A stretch of DNA of 64,000 nt. Origin: DASSUW01 sp036257565. GTDB lineage: Bacteria; Actinomycetota; Thermoleophilia; Solirubrobacterales; Solirubrobacteraceae. Location of the stretch: positions 1 to 64,000 of the forward strand of contig DATAFH010000063.1 in assembly GCA_036257565.1 (NCBI GenBank), in the 5' to 3' direction. Shown in pieces: positions 52,931 through 61,036 of this stretch. Numbering within the stretch: the first letter of the stretch is position 1; the number at the start of each line of letters is the position of its first letter. The notes under the pieces were generated by a model, which saw nothing but the letters and a program-made list of their open reading frames with translations, had not been told where the DNA came from and did no database searches. Position numbers and translations under genes: made by a program.

Positions 52931-54264
52931 ACCTCGTCGTCGTGGGAGACGCGCTGCTCGACCGCGACCTCGACGGCCACGCCGAGCGCCTGGCGCCCGA
53001 TGCTCCGGTGCCGGTCGTGCACGACATCGTCGAGCGGCCACGGCCGGGCGGGGCCGGCCTCGCCGCGGCGCTCGCGGCCGCCGCGGGAGCGGACGTCACG
53101 CTCGTCTGCGCGCTGGGCGACGACGCCGCGGGGCGCGCCCTGGGTGCACTGCTCGAGGAGGCCGGCGTGCGCGTGGTGAACCTGGGCTGCGCGGGCGCCA
53201 CCCCGGAAAAGGTGCGCGTCCGGGCGGCCGGGCGGGCGCTCGTCCGGCTCGACGCGGGCGGCGACGGCGGCGGATGCGGCCCGCTGACCGCCCAGGCCCG
53301 CCAAGCCCTCGCCTCGGCCTCCGCCGTCCTCGTCTCCGACTACGGCAGGGGCGTGCCCGCGGAGCCGTCCGTGCGAGCCGCGCTCTCCGAGATCTCCGCC
53401 CCGCTCGTCTGGGACCCGCACCCGAAGGGCCTCGACCCGATCCCGGGGGTCCTCCTCGCGACCCCGAACGAGTCCGAGGCACGCGCCGCAGGCTCTCTGG
53501 CGGCGGCCGAGGCGGCCGGGCGGCGGCTGGCGCGGCGTTGGCGGGCGGTGAACGTGTGCGTGACCCTTGGTCGGAGGGGGGCGCTGCTCGTGGCCGGGGA
53601 CGGGCCGGCTCTGGCCGTCCCCGCCCCGGCGGCGGTCGGCGATCCGTGCGGGGCGGGGGACAGCTTCGCCGCTGCGGCGGCCGTGCGGCTCGCGGCCGGG
53701 GCGCTGCCGTCCGAGGCGGTGCGCGCTGCCGTGCTCGCGGCCTCGTCGTTCGTAGCCGCCGGGGGCGCGTCCGGGGTCGCGGCGGCCGGCTTCGCGGTCC
53801 CCGAAACGCGGCCCGCCGAGGCCGCCGAGCTCGCCGAGCGCGTCCGCGCCGGGGGCGGCACCGTCGTGGCGACCGGCGGCTGCTTTGACCTGCTGCACGC
53901 GGGCCACGTGCGGATGCTCCAGGCGGCGCGAGCGCTCGGGGACTGCCTGATCGTGTGCCTGAACTCCAATGCCTCGGTTCGCCGCCTGAAGGGCCTCGAC
54001 CGGCCGCTCGTCGGCCAGGACGACCGCGCCGCCGTGCTGGCGGCCCTCGAATGCGTGGACGCCGTCGCTGTGTTCGACGAGGACGACCCGCGGGCGATCA
54101 TCGAGCACCTCCGGCCCGACGTGTGGGCCAAGGGCGGCGACTACGCGCTCGGCGATCTGCCGGAGGCCGCCGTGCTCGCGGGCTGGGGCGGCCGCGCCGT
54201 GCTCGTCCCGTACGTCTCCGGCCGCTCGACGACACGACTGATCGAGGTCGCCCGTGCTCGCTGA
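52927..54264 (+). CDS. hldE: Bifunctional heptose-7-P kinase / heptose-1-P nucleotidyltransferase
   Basis: A 445-aa two-domain enzyme. Residues 1 to about 295 form a PfkB-type kinase (VVVGDALLDRDLDGHAERLA, RPRPGGAGLAAALAAAAGAD, ATPNESEARAAG, GDPCGAGDSFAAAAAV with the base Asp245). Residues about 312-445 form a nucleotidyltransferase: VVATGGCFDLLHAGHVRMLQ with HxGH at 324-327, CLNSNASVRRLKGLDRPLVG, VWAKGGDYALGDLPEAAVLA, and VPYVSGRSTTRLIE. It should phosphorylate heptose 7-phosphate at C1 and, after dephosphorylation by GmhB, make ADP-heptose (or another nucleotide form). Coupled to gmhA by a GTGA overlap. Confidence 0.93.
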   Translation: MNLVVVGDALLDRDLDGHAERLAPDAPVPVVHDIVERPRPGGAGLAAALAAAAGADVTLVCALGDDAAGRALGALLEEAGVRVVNLGCAGATPEKVRVRAAGRALVRLDAGGDGGGCGPLTAQARQALASASAVLVSDYGRGVPAEPSVRAALSEISAPLVWDPHPKGLDPIPGVLLATPNESEARAAGSLAAAEAAGRRLARRWRAVNVCVTLGRRGALLVAGDGPALAVPAPAAVGDPCGAGDSFAAAAAVRLAAGALPSEAVRAAVLAASSFVAAGGASGVAAAGFAVPETRPAEAAELAERVRAGGGTVVATGGCFDLLHAGHVRMLQAARALGDCLIVCLNSNASVRRLKGLDRPLVGQDDRAAVLAALECVDAVAVFDEDDPRAIIEHLRPDVWAKGGDYALGDLPEAAVLAGWGGRAVLVPYVSGRSTTRLIEVARAR

Positions 54265-54949
54265 CGGCGCCCTCGGCACGGTTGTCGTCACGGGCGGCGC
54301 CTCGGGGCTGGGCGCGGCGGTCGCGGCTGCCGTGCGCGACGAAGGGGGCACGCCGGTCGTGCTCGACCTCAAGGCGCCCGAGGACGGGTTCGCGTTCGTC
54401 CAGGTCGACCTCTCGCGGCCACGTGACGCCGAGGCGGCGGTGGGCCACGTCGCGGAGGACCGCGGTGGGCTGGATGCGGTGGTGACCGCGGCCGGCACCG
54501 ACGCGTGCGGCGTTCTCGGCGACGTGGACGCCGATGCGTGGGACCGCGTCGTCGCGGTGAACCTGCTGGGCACCGCGGCCGTGGTGCGGGCGGCACTGCC
54601 GCATCTCGAGCGCTCGCGCGGGCGGGTCGTCACCGTGGCCTCGACGCTCGGGGTCCGGGCCCTGCCCGCGGCGACGGCATACTGCGCGAGCAAGTTCGGG
54701 GTCGTCGGCTTCACGCGCGCGCTGGCGGCGGAGAGCGGCGACCGCGTCGGCGTGACGCTGCTCATCCCCGGCGGCATGAGCACCCACTTCTTCGACGACC
54801 GCCCCGAGCAGTTCAAGCCGGCGGCCGACCAGCACCTCAACCGCCCGGAGGACGTCGCCCGCACGGTGATGTTCGCGCTCCGCCAGCCCGCCGGCTGCGA
54901 GCTGCGCGAGGTGCTCGTGGCGCCCGCCACCGAGCCCAGCTGGCCGTGA
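54254..54949 (+). CDS. Short-chain dehydrogenase/reductase
   Basis: A 231-aa classical SDR. The cofactor loop is VVVTGGASGLGAAVAAAVRD, the catalytic Ser is in TVASTLGVRAL and the YxxxK in AYCASKFGVVGFTRALAAE. It overlaps hldE by 11 bp, so it belongs to the operon. It is not HldD, the epimerase that makes the L,D-heptose, which is an extended SDR of about 310 aa. It may act on the sugar nucleotide in another way (oxidation or reduction) or on a lipid carrier; this is inference from position. Confidence 0.88.
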   Translation: MLADGALGTVVVTGGASGLGAAVAAAVRDEGGTPVVLDLKAPEDGFAFVQVDLSRPRDAEAAVGHVAEDRGGLDAVVTAAGTDACGVLGDVDADAWDRVVAVNLLGTAAVVRAALPHLERSRGRVVTVASTLGVRALPAATAYCASKFGVVGFTRALAAESGDRVGVTLLIPGGMSTHFFDDRPEQFKPAADQHLNRPEDVARTVMFALRQPAGCELREVLVAPATEPSWP

Positions 54950-55884
54950 GCGCGCGGCGGGTCGTCGCCCTCCGGGCCCTCGGGCTCGGCGACCTCCTGA
55001 CCGGCGTCCCCGCCCTACGGGCGCTCCGGCGCGCCTATCCGGAGCACCGGATCACCCTCGCCGCACCCGCCGCCCTGGCTCCGCTCGCCGAGCTCACCGG
55101 CGCCGTGGACGAGACCGTCGACGCGGTACCCCTGGCTCCGCTCGACCGGCGTCTCCACGGCGCCGCCGTCGCCGTCAACCTGCACGGCCGCGGCCCGCAG
55201 AGCCACCGCATCCTCCTGGCCGCCCGGCCGGGCCGGCTGATCGCCTTCTCGCCGTCCGGCGTGGTCTGGCGGGCGGGGGAGCACGAGGTCGTGCGGTGGT
55301 GCCGGCTGCTCGAAGAGTCGGGGATCCCCGCCGGTCCGCGCGATCTGCGGGTCGCGGCGCCGGACGCCGACTCGCCCGCGCCGGGCGCCACCGTGATCCA
55401 TCCCGGGGCGGCGAGCGAGGCCCGGCGGTGGTTGGCGGAGCGGTGGGCGGCGGTGGCGCGGGCCGAGCGCGGGGAGGGCAGGGAGGTCGTGGTCACGGGG
55501 TCGGCCGGGGAGCGCGCCCTCGCCGAGCGGGTCGCCCGCGCGGCAGGCCTGCCCGACAGCGCGGTCCTCGCGGGCCGGACGAGCTTGCTCGAGCTCGCGG
55601 CGCTGATCGCGGAGGCCGGTCGGGTGGCGTGCGGCGACACCGGGGTGGCTCATCTCGCGACCGCCTTCGGCACGCCCTCCGTGGTGCTCTTCGGCCCCAC
55701 GCCGCCGGATGAGTGGGGCCCGCCCGACAACGGCCGGCACACCGTGCTCTGGGCCGGGCGCCGCGGCGACCCGCACGGCAGCCAGCGCGACCGCGGCCTG
55801 CTGGAGATCCGCGTCCCCGCGGTCCTCGACGCCCTTGCCGCCCTGCCGGCGGCCCGTTTCGACCCCGCCCCGCTGGGTAGGTGA
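54946..55884 (+). CDS. Second GT9 heptosyltransferase-like glycosyltransferase
   Basis: A 312-aa GT9 enzyme. RRVVALRALGLGDLLTGVPA LRALRRAYP matches the start of heptosyltransferases; the donor domain has TVIHPGAASEARRWLAERWA, LAGRTSLLELAALIAEAGRV ACGDTGVAHLATAFGTPSVV, and LFGPTPPDEWGPP. It differs from the GT9 at 49151 throughout, so the two probably add different residues or to different positions. GTG overlaps the SDR stop. A SigB-type promoter for the next gene lies inside its last codons. Confidence 0.88.
   Translation: MSARRVVALRALGLGDLLTGVPALRALRRAYPEHRITLAAPAALAPLAELTGAVDETVDAVPLAPLDRRLHGAAVAVNLHGRGPQSHRILLAARPGRLIAFSPSGVVWRAGEHEVVRWCRLLEESGIPAGPRDLRVAAPDADSPAPGATVIHPGAASEARRWLAERWAAVARAERGEGREVVVTGSAGERALAERVARAAGLPDSAVLAGRTSLLELAALIAEAGRVACGDTGVAHLATAFGTPSVVLFGPTPPDEWGPPDNGRHTVLWAGRRGDPHGSQRDRGLLEIRVPAVLDALAALPAARFDPAPLGR
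55856..55880 (+). promoter_or_regulatory. SigB/SigF-type promoter for CsbD-like gene
   Basis: GTTT (55856-55859), 15 bp, GGGTAG (55875-55880), inside the end of the GT9 gene. The expected start of transcription falls within a few bases of ATG 55890. The controlled gene encodes a CsbD-family protein, a class named after a SigB-dependent Bacillus gene. Confidence 0.65.
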
Positions 55885-55889
55885 TGAGC

Positions 55890-56078
55890 ATGGGACTCAC
55901 CGACAAGATCACGGGCCGTGTCAAGAAGGCCGCGGGCGACCTCGCGGACGACGCCTCGCTGCGCCGCCGGGGCCGCAACGAGGAGCGCAAGGGCGAGGCG
56001 AAGGACGAGCTGGAGCGCTCGCGCGAGGAGTCCGATCGCAAGGCCGACGAGGTGGCGGACCTCGAGCGGCGCACGTGA
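55890..56078 (+). CDS. CsbD-family general stress protein
   Basis: A 62-aa hydrophilic helical protein: GLTDKITGRVKKAAGDLADD, then EERKGEAKDELERSREESDR. Alternating Lys and Glu, with KI.GR.K.A.GD at the start, is the CsbD pattern. CsbD proteins accumulate in general stress; their mechanism is unknown. I prefer ATG 55890 over GTG 55881 and ATG 55884 because of the position of the GGGTAG box at 55875-55880. It overlaps the next small gene by 4 bp. Confidence 0.85.
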   Translation: MGLTDKITGRVKKAAGDLADDASLRRRGRNEERKGEAKDELERSREESDRKADEVADLERRT

Positions 56079-56251
56079 GCGACCAGTCAAGCGCCGGATA
56101 TCCGGAGGAGGCGCCGCCCGGGGCCGACCCGAGCGGCACTCCCGACGACACCCCGCAGCGCGAGGCCGCCAAGGTCCCGCTTAAGCACGACGACCAGGTC
56201 GACGACACCGACGACGGCAAGGCGACGGGCAACCCCCGCTCGGCCGGCTGA
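56075..56251 (+). CDS. Small acidic hypothetical protein
   Basis: A 58-aa protein from GTG, overlapping the CsbD-like gene stop. It is highly acidic and probably disordered (SDQSSAGYPEEAPPGADPSG, KHDDQVDDTDDGKATGNPRS). No family is recognised. Coupling to a CsbD-like gene and the low complexity suggest a hydrophilin-like stress peptide; this is inference. It ends 12 bp from the convergent PP2C gene. Confidence 0.6.
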   Translation: MSDQSSAGYPEEAPPGADPSGTPDDTPQREAAKVPLKHDDQVDDTDDGKATGNPRSAG

Positions 56252-56263
56252 TACGCCGGGCGC

Positions 56264-58474
56264 TCAGCCCGTCGAACGGAGCGCGAGGACCGCGACGTCG
56301 TCGCGCAGGCTGGGCAACGAGCCGACCGTGGCGTCGAGCAGGCGCTTGACCAGGTCGTCAGCCCTGCCGTCCGCGCCCTGGCTCGCCACCGCGGCGAGCT
56401 CCTCGGGCGCCCACACGCGCGCGGGCGCGGCCGCCTCGCTGAGCCCGTCGGTGTAGAGCACGATCGCGTCCCCCTCGTCCAGGATCCCCGAGCGGTCCTG
56501 CAGGTCGGGCTCCGCGACGAGGCCGAGGAGCGTGCCCGGCGTCCCGAGCTCCTCCGTGGTCCCGTCCGCGCGCACGACGAGCGGCAGCGGGTGCCCGCCG
56601 CACGCCACCGTGACCCGCGCCGGAGAGCGGCTGAGGTCGACATGGAGGCAGGCGATCGTGCAGAAGCGGCCGACCTCCTCGGTCTGCTGCGCCAGCATCG
56701 CGTCGCTGAGCCAGCGCAGGATCCCCGCCGGCGACCGGCGGCGCACCGCCGCGGCGCGGATCGTGTAGCGCGCGAGCGCCGTCACGGCAGCGGCCTCGGC
56801 CCCCTTGCCGCACACGTCGCCGACCACCGCGTACCACTGGTCCTCCGCCGTGCTGAACACGTCGTAGAAGTCGCCGCCCACCTCCAGCCCCACCCCCGCC
56901 GGGCGGTACGCGCTGGCGATCTCCATCCTCGGCAGCTCCGGCAGCACCGGCGGGAGCAGCGAGCGCTGCAGCGTCTCGGCGATGCGCGCCGACGCCTCGT
57001 AGAGCCGCGCGTTCTCCACCGCGGCCGCCGCCCGCAACCCCAGATCCTGCGCCAGCGCGAGGTCGTACTCGTCGAATCGCCGGCCCGACTCGGCCGACAC
57101 GAACGTGATCACGCCCAGCACCCGGTCGCGCAGCGTCATCGGCACGAGCATCACGGAGCGCATGCCGACGGACCGGAGCAGCTCAAGATGCTCGGCATCG
57201 CGCGCCGCGCCGGCCAGCATCTCGTCGGACAGCTCCGGGTACAGCTCGGACGCCCCGTGCGCCAGCACGCCGCGCACGCCCTGCTCGGAGCGCGGATCGG
57301 GCGGATAGCGGCGCTGCAGCTCCCGGGCGAGCTCGAGCCGCGCCGGGTCCACATGCGCCATCGCCACCCGTTCCACGCCCTCGCCGGCCGCCAGATCGAC
57401 GGCGCACCAGTCGGCCACCTCCGGCACCGCGAGCCGCGCCACGGTCGCGAGCGTCTGCTCGTAGTCGAGCGAGGCGGCCAGCACCCGGCTGGCCTCGGCC
57501 AGGAAGCGGTGCCCGTGCTCGGCGCGCTTGATCTCCGTGATGTCCTCGATCACGTTGATCGCGAGCCGCACGGCGCCGGCCTCGTCGAACAGCGGCGTGG
57601 ACTGCACGCGCGACCAGCGGTTCTCGGCGCTCCCGTGGTGGCGGTAGCGGACGGTCAGCGGCTCGGGCCGCAGCCCCTGCAGCGCCTGCCGCCCCGGCAG
57701 CCGCTCGTAGGCGATCGGCTGACCCTGGTCGTCGAGCATCTCGAACCGGTCGCGGATCTCCTGCGGCCGCGCCGAGATCAGCTCCTCGGGGCTCCCGTAG
57801 CCGAGCAGCCGCACGGCGGCGTCGTTCGCATACGCGAGCCGCCCCGCGGGCGACTGGGCGGTCACCGCGTCGGCCACCCCGTCGAGGATGGCCTGCAGCT
57901 CGTCGCGCGACTCGCGCGCCGCGGTATGCAGCTGCGCATTGTCGAGCGCCAGTGCGCAGCGGTCGGCCAGCTCCTGCGCGACGCGCACGTCGTGCTCGTC
58001 GTAGTGCCGCCCCGACCGCGCGGTGGCGAGCGCGATGTCGCCGATCACCGTGCCGCGCACGCGCAGCGGCACGATCAGCGCGGACACGAAGCCCACCTCC
58101 CGCAGCAGCCGCAGCTGCTCGGGATCCTGGGCCGCGAGCTCCCAGAACCCGTCGGGGATCTCGGCCAGGAGCTCCGGCTCCCCCGTGCGGATGACCTTCG
58201 CGGAGCCAAACGGCGCGTCCGGGTCCAGCGGGTAGCGCTGGTCGTACTCCTGCACGAACTCGCGCTTGGTCGGGTCGGCGTGCTCCATGACGACCCGCTC
58301 GATGCCGCCGTCGGGCCGCAGCAGCTCGACGAAGCACCAGTCGGCGTAGCCGGGCACCGTGAGCCGCGCGATCGTCGCCAGCGTCTCCTCGACGTCCAGC
58401 GACCGCGCGAGCTGATCGCCAGCGGCGGCGATCAGCTCACCGAGTTCTCCTTGAGCCGCGGGCCGGACCCCCAC
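56264..58474 (-). CDS. GAF-PAS-GAF-PP2C serine phosphatase (RsbU/SpoIIE type)
   Basis: A 736-aa signalling phosphatase. Residues about 20-185 are a GAF domain, 190-320 a PAS/PAC domain (AILDGVADAVTAQSPAGRLA, ENRWSRVQSTPLFDEAGAVR), 330-495 a second GAF that is a clear repeat of the first (SLDYEQTLATVARLAVPEVA versus SLDVEETLATIARLTVPGYA), and from about 505 an SpoIIE-type PP2C domain (LQRSLLPPVLPELPRMEIAS, YRPAGVGLEVGGDFYDVF, VVGDVCGKGAEAAAVTALAR, IVLYTDGLSEAAAP, DDVAVLALR). It should dephosphorylate STAS antagonists and so switch the SigB-like sigma factors on in response to small ligands or redox state. The GTG start is 10 bp after a ferritin-like gene, which suggests one transcript. Confidence 0.92.
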   Translation of the reverse strand: MGVRPAAQGELGELIAAAGDQLARSLDVEETLATIARLTVPGYADWCFVELLRPDGGIERVVMEHADPTKREFVQEYDQRYPLDPDAPFGSAKVIRTGEPELLAEIPDGFWELAAQDPEQLRLLREVGFVSALIVPLRVRGTVIGDIALATARSGRHYDEHDVRVAQELADRCALALDNAQLHTAARESRDELQAILDGVADAVTAQSPAGRLAYANDAAVRLLGYGSPEELISARPQEIRDRFEMLDDQGQPIAYERLPGRQALQGLRPEPLTVRYRHHGSAENRWSRVQSTPLFDEAGAVRLAINVIEDITEIKRAEHGHRFLAEASRVLAASLDYEQTLATVARLAVPEVADWCAVDLAAGEGVERVAMAHVDPARLELARELQRRYPPDPRSEQGVRGVLAHGASELYPELSDEMLAGAARDAEHLELLRSVGMRSVMLVPMTLRDRVLGVITFVSAESGRRFDEYDLALAQDLGLRAAAAVENARLYEASARIAETLQRSLLPPVLPELPRMEIASAYRPAGVGLEVGGDFYDVFSTAEDQWYAVVGDVCGKGAEAAAVTALARYTIRAAAVRRRSPAGILRWLSDAMLAQQTEEVGRFCTIACLHVDLSRSPARVTVACGGHPLPLVVRADGTTEELGTPGTLLGLVAEPDLQDRSGILDEGDAIVLYTDGLSEAAAPARVWAPEELAAVASQGADGRADDLVKRLLDATVGSLPSLRDDVAVLALRSTG

Positions 58475-58484
58475 GGCGAGGATG

Positions 58485-58997
58485 TTATGCGAGGCCTTCG
58501 GCCTCGTACTCCCGTAGGTAGCCCTCGAACAGGCGCCGGTGGCCCTCCTCGTCGTGGAGGATCGCGATCACCATGTCCTGCGTCACGAAGTCCACGCCGT
58601 CCGTGAACTCGATGATGCCGTTGTAGTGCTCGATGGCGCCGGTCTCGGCCTCGATCACGCCCTTGATGACGTGCACGATGTCGGTCTGGTGCTCGGGCGG
58701 CTGCAGGTAGGACTGCTCCGCGGAGAACTCGAGCGAGCCCGGGACGACGCCGTAGAGCTCCTTGATCCGGCTGGCGAACTGCTGTGCGTGGCCGAGCTCC
58801 TCCTGGATGTCCTCCTGGAGCGACTCGATGATCTCCTGCGCGCGCACGCCGTCCGGGTTGATCGAGTTCGCGATGTAGCTCATCACGGTCTCGATCTCCA
58901 TCCAGTACGCCTTCTTGAGCAGCTCGACGAGCTCCTCGCGCTGATCCGTCTTGTCGTCCGACAGGATGCCCGTCGACTTGGTGCGCGTATCGGCCAT
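58485..58997 (-). CDS. Ferritin-like diiron protein (Dps/bacterioferritin superfamily)
   Basis: A 170-aa four-helix protein. Iron ligands: Glu in KKAYWMEIETVMSYIANSIN, ExxH in QEELGHAQQFASRI, Glu in VIEAETGAIEHYNGIIEFTD, and ExxH in LHDEEGHRRLFEGYLREYEA. The complete set allows a ferroxidase site. The ATG has AAGGAG upstream. The gene ends in a GAGGCC-TTC-GGCCTC hairpin (58491-58505) inside its last codons. It precedes the phosphatase gene on the same strand, linking iron or oxidative stress to sigma factor control. Confidence 0.9.
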   Translation of the reverse strand: MADTRTKSTGILSDDKTDQREELVELLKKAYWMEIETVMSYIANSINPDGVRAQEIIESLQEDIQEELGHAQQFASRIKELYGVVPGSLEFSAEQSYLQPPEHQTDIVHVIKGVIEAETGAIEHYNGIIEFTDGVDFVTQDMVIAILHDEEGHRRLFEGYLREYEAEGLA

Positions 58998-59057
58998 GAT
59001 CGCCGTCTCCTTGGTGTCTGGGTGTATTGACAGTACGTACCCGGGGAGTCTGGGGTC

Positions 59058-60104
59058 ATGCGCATCGTCGTGACCGGCGCGACCGGCAACGTCGGCACCA
59101 GCGTGGTCCAGGCGCTCTCCGCCGATCCCGGCGTCGACGAGATCGTCGGCCTGGCCCGCCGCGTGCCCAGCTGGCAACCACCGAAGACCCGCTGGGTGCG
59201 GGCCGACGTGGTGACCGACCCGCTCGAGCCGCACTTCGCCGGCGCCGACGCGGTCGTGCACCTGGCCTGGCTGATCCAGCCCTCGCGCGACCCGGCTGCG
59301 CTGAAGGCGGTCAACGTCGACGGCTCCAGGCGGGTGTTCGAGGCCGCCGCCCGCGCCGGAGCCGGCCGGCTCGTGCACGCGTCCTCGGTCGGCGTCTACT
59401 CCGAGGGCCCGAAGGACCGCGCCGTCGACGAGTCGTGGCCGCGCGACGGCATCCCCACGTCCTTCTACTCGCGTCACAAGGCGGAGGCCGAGCGGGCGCT
59501 CGACGCGTTGGAGGACGAGCTGCGCATCGTGCGACTGCGGCCTGCGCTGATCTTCAAGCGCGAGGCGGCTTCCGGGATCCGGCGCCTGTTCATCGGGCCG
59601 CTCCTGCCGTCGCCGCTCGTGCGCCCCGTCCTGATCCCGGTGCTGCCGCTGCCACCGCGGCTCGTCGTCCAGGGCGTGCACTCGCTCGACGTCGGCGAGG
59701 CCTACCGGCTGGCCGCCACGTCCCCGGACGCGCGGGGCGCTTACAACGTCGCCGCCGACCCCGTGCTCGACCACGCCACGCTCGGGCGCCTGCTCGGCGC
59801 GCGGCCGGTGAACGTCCCGGCCTCAGTGCTGCGCGCCGCCGCCTCCCTCACCTGGCGCGCCGGCCTGCAGCCGACCCCGCCCGGCTGGCTCGACATGGGC
59901 CTCGGCGTGCCGGTCATGGACTCGGGGCGGGCGCGCGAGGAGCTCGGCTGGTCGCCCCGTCACGACGCCGGCGAGGCGCTGCTCGAGCTGCTCGACGGGC
60001 TACGCGGCTCGGCAGGCTTTCCCACGCCGCCGCTCGAGCCGACGGCCGGCGGCCGGGCGCGGCTCAACGAGTGGCTCCCCGGCGGCGCTCGAGGAGCTCC
60101 CTGA
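59058..60104 (+). CDS. NAD-dependent epimerase/dehydratase (extended SDR)
   Basis: A 348-aa extended SDR. The cofactor loop is VVTGATGNVGTSVVQALSAD, then ADAVVHLAWLIQPSRD, catalytic Ser in VHASSVGVYSEG and YxxxK in SFYSRHKAEAERALD. The C-terminal part is LGRLLGARPVNVPASVLRAA. It resembles sugar-nucleotide or hydroxysteroid-type epimerases, and the substrate is unknown. GGGGAG precedes the ATG. Its last 41 bp overlap the convergent Crp-like gene. Confidence 0.87.
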   Translation: MRIVVTGATGNVGTSVVQALSADPGVDEIVGLARRVPSWQPPKTRWVRADVVTDPLEPHFAGADAVVHLAWLIQPSRDPAALKAVNVDGSRRVFEAAARAGAGRLVHASSVGVYSEGPKDRAVDESWPRDGIPTSFYSRHKAEAERALDALEDELRIVRLRPALIFKREAASGIRRLFIGPLLPSPLVRPVLIPVLPLPPRLVVQGVHSLDVGEAYRLAATSPDARGAYNVAADPVLDHATLGRLLGARPVNVPASVLRAAASLTWRAGLQPTPPGWLDMGLGVPVMDSGRAREELGWSPRHDAGEALLELLDGLRGSAGFPTPPLEPTAGGRARLNEWLPGGARGAP

Positions 60105-60978
60105 GCTCGCCGGAGTCGGGGGCCTCGCGCAGGCGGTCCATCGCGGCGACCAGGTGGTCGGGCTGACGCTCATCGTCCTCGCGCGCGAAGCGGCGAGACG
60201 GCCGCAGCATGTCCTGGCCGCGCAACTCGGCGGCGGTCGGCTTGCGGGCCAGCGTCTGCGCGTCCGGCGGGTCGCCGCGCAGCAGCCATGACCCGTCGGG
60301 GCGGCGGATCAGCTCCTCGCGCTCGGCCAGCTCGCTGAGTGCGGTGGAAACTGTCGGGCGGCGGGCGCCGATGAGCTGCCCGAGGATGCGGTGGGTGAGG
60401 GCGAGCGGGACCACGACGCCGTCGCCCGAGACGCGCCCCCAGCGCTCGGCGAGGTGCCAGAAGAGCGCCTTCAGGCGGCGGTCGACGCGGGTGAGCTGCG
60501 AGATGGCCTGCGTGGTGGCGAGGCGCAGGGAGCGCTCGCCGAGCCGCTCGAAGAGTGCCGCCGTGACCTCCGGGTAGCGCGCCGCCTCGGCCGCGAACCG
60601 CCGGTCGAGCACGGCGAGCGTCACGCTCGACAGCACCGACCAGACGGCTTGGACGGGCAGCAGCCCGGCGGAGCTGGCGCCCTGCCACGGGCGCACGAGG
60701 TCGCCCGGTCCCAGCAGCTCGGCGCTCACCTGGTCGGCGACCACGAGCTCGCGCGACAGCACGCCGTCGAGCAGCAGCAGGCCCACGTGGTCGGCGCTCG
60801 CGCCGGAGAGCCGCGAGACGTCCCACGGGCCGACGCCGAGCCGGTGCGTGCGCACGACGAGCTCGCGCTCGGCCTCCGCCCGGCGCGGGGGCGCCAGCAG
60901 CGCCCCGAGCTCGGGATCCGCCTCGAGCAGCCGCACCGTCTCCGTGCCCCGTGTCCGTACCACGCCTGCGCCCGTCAC
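60064..60978 (-). CDS. Crp/Fnr-family transcriptional regulator
   Basis: A 304-aa protein from GTG 60978. The cyclic-nucleotide-binding-like domain is residues about 30-150 (VGPWDVSRLSGASADHVGLL LLDGVLSR, AELLGPGDLVRPWQ). The HTH is PLALTHRILGQLIGARRPTV STALSELAEREELIRRPDGS. The effector loop lacks the PxGxxRx cAMP signature, so another ligand is likely. An extra C-terminal tail of about 65 residues, rich in charged residues, is not usual for the family. A GTCT-N16-GGGTAG box lies directly upstream. Confidence 0.88.
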   Translation of the reverse strand: MTGAGVVRTRGTETVRLLEADPELGALLAPPRRAEAERELVVRTHRLGVGPWDVSRLSGASADHVGLLLLDGVLSRELVVADQVSAELLGPGDLVRPWQGASSAGLLPVQAVWSVLSSVTLAVLDRRFAAEAARYPEVTAALFERLGERSLRLATTQAISQLTRVDRRLKALFWHLAERWGRVSGDGVVVPLALTHRILGQLIGARRPTVSTALSELAEREELIRRPDGSWLLRGDPPDAQTLARKPTAAELRGQDMLRPSRRFAREDDERQPDHLVAAMDRLREAPDSGELRELLERRRGATR

Positions 60979-60988
60979 AGTGGCACGC

Positions 60989-61014
60989 CTACCCGGCGGG
61001 GTCGGGTTAAAGAC
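60989..61014 (-). promoter_or_regulatory. Possible SigB-type promoter for Crp-like gene
   Basis: On the minus strand GTCT (61014-61011) and GGGTAG (60994-60989) are separated by 16 bp. The -35 part is weaker than in the other boxes of this type, so this one is only possible. Confidence 0.4.
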
Positions 61015-61036
61015 CCCGCCGGTGACGACGTGGCGT

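Noticed and set aside
45961..55884. A classical LPS inner-core cluster, implying a Gram-negative host
   Set aside because: No Kdo, lipid A, HldD or WaaL-type genes accompany it, and all other content (PspAA/PspAB, MarP, SigB switches, leaderless starts) is actinobacterial.
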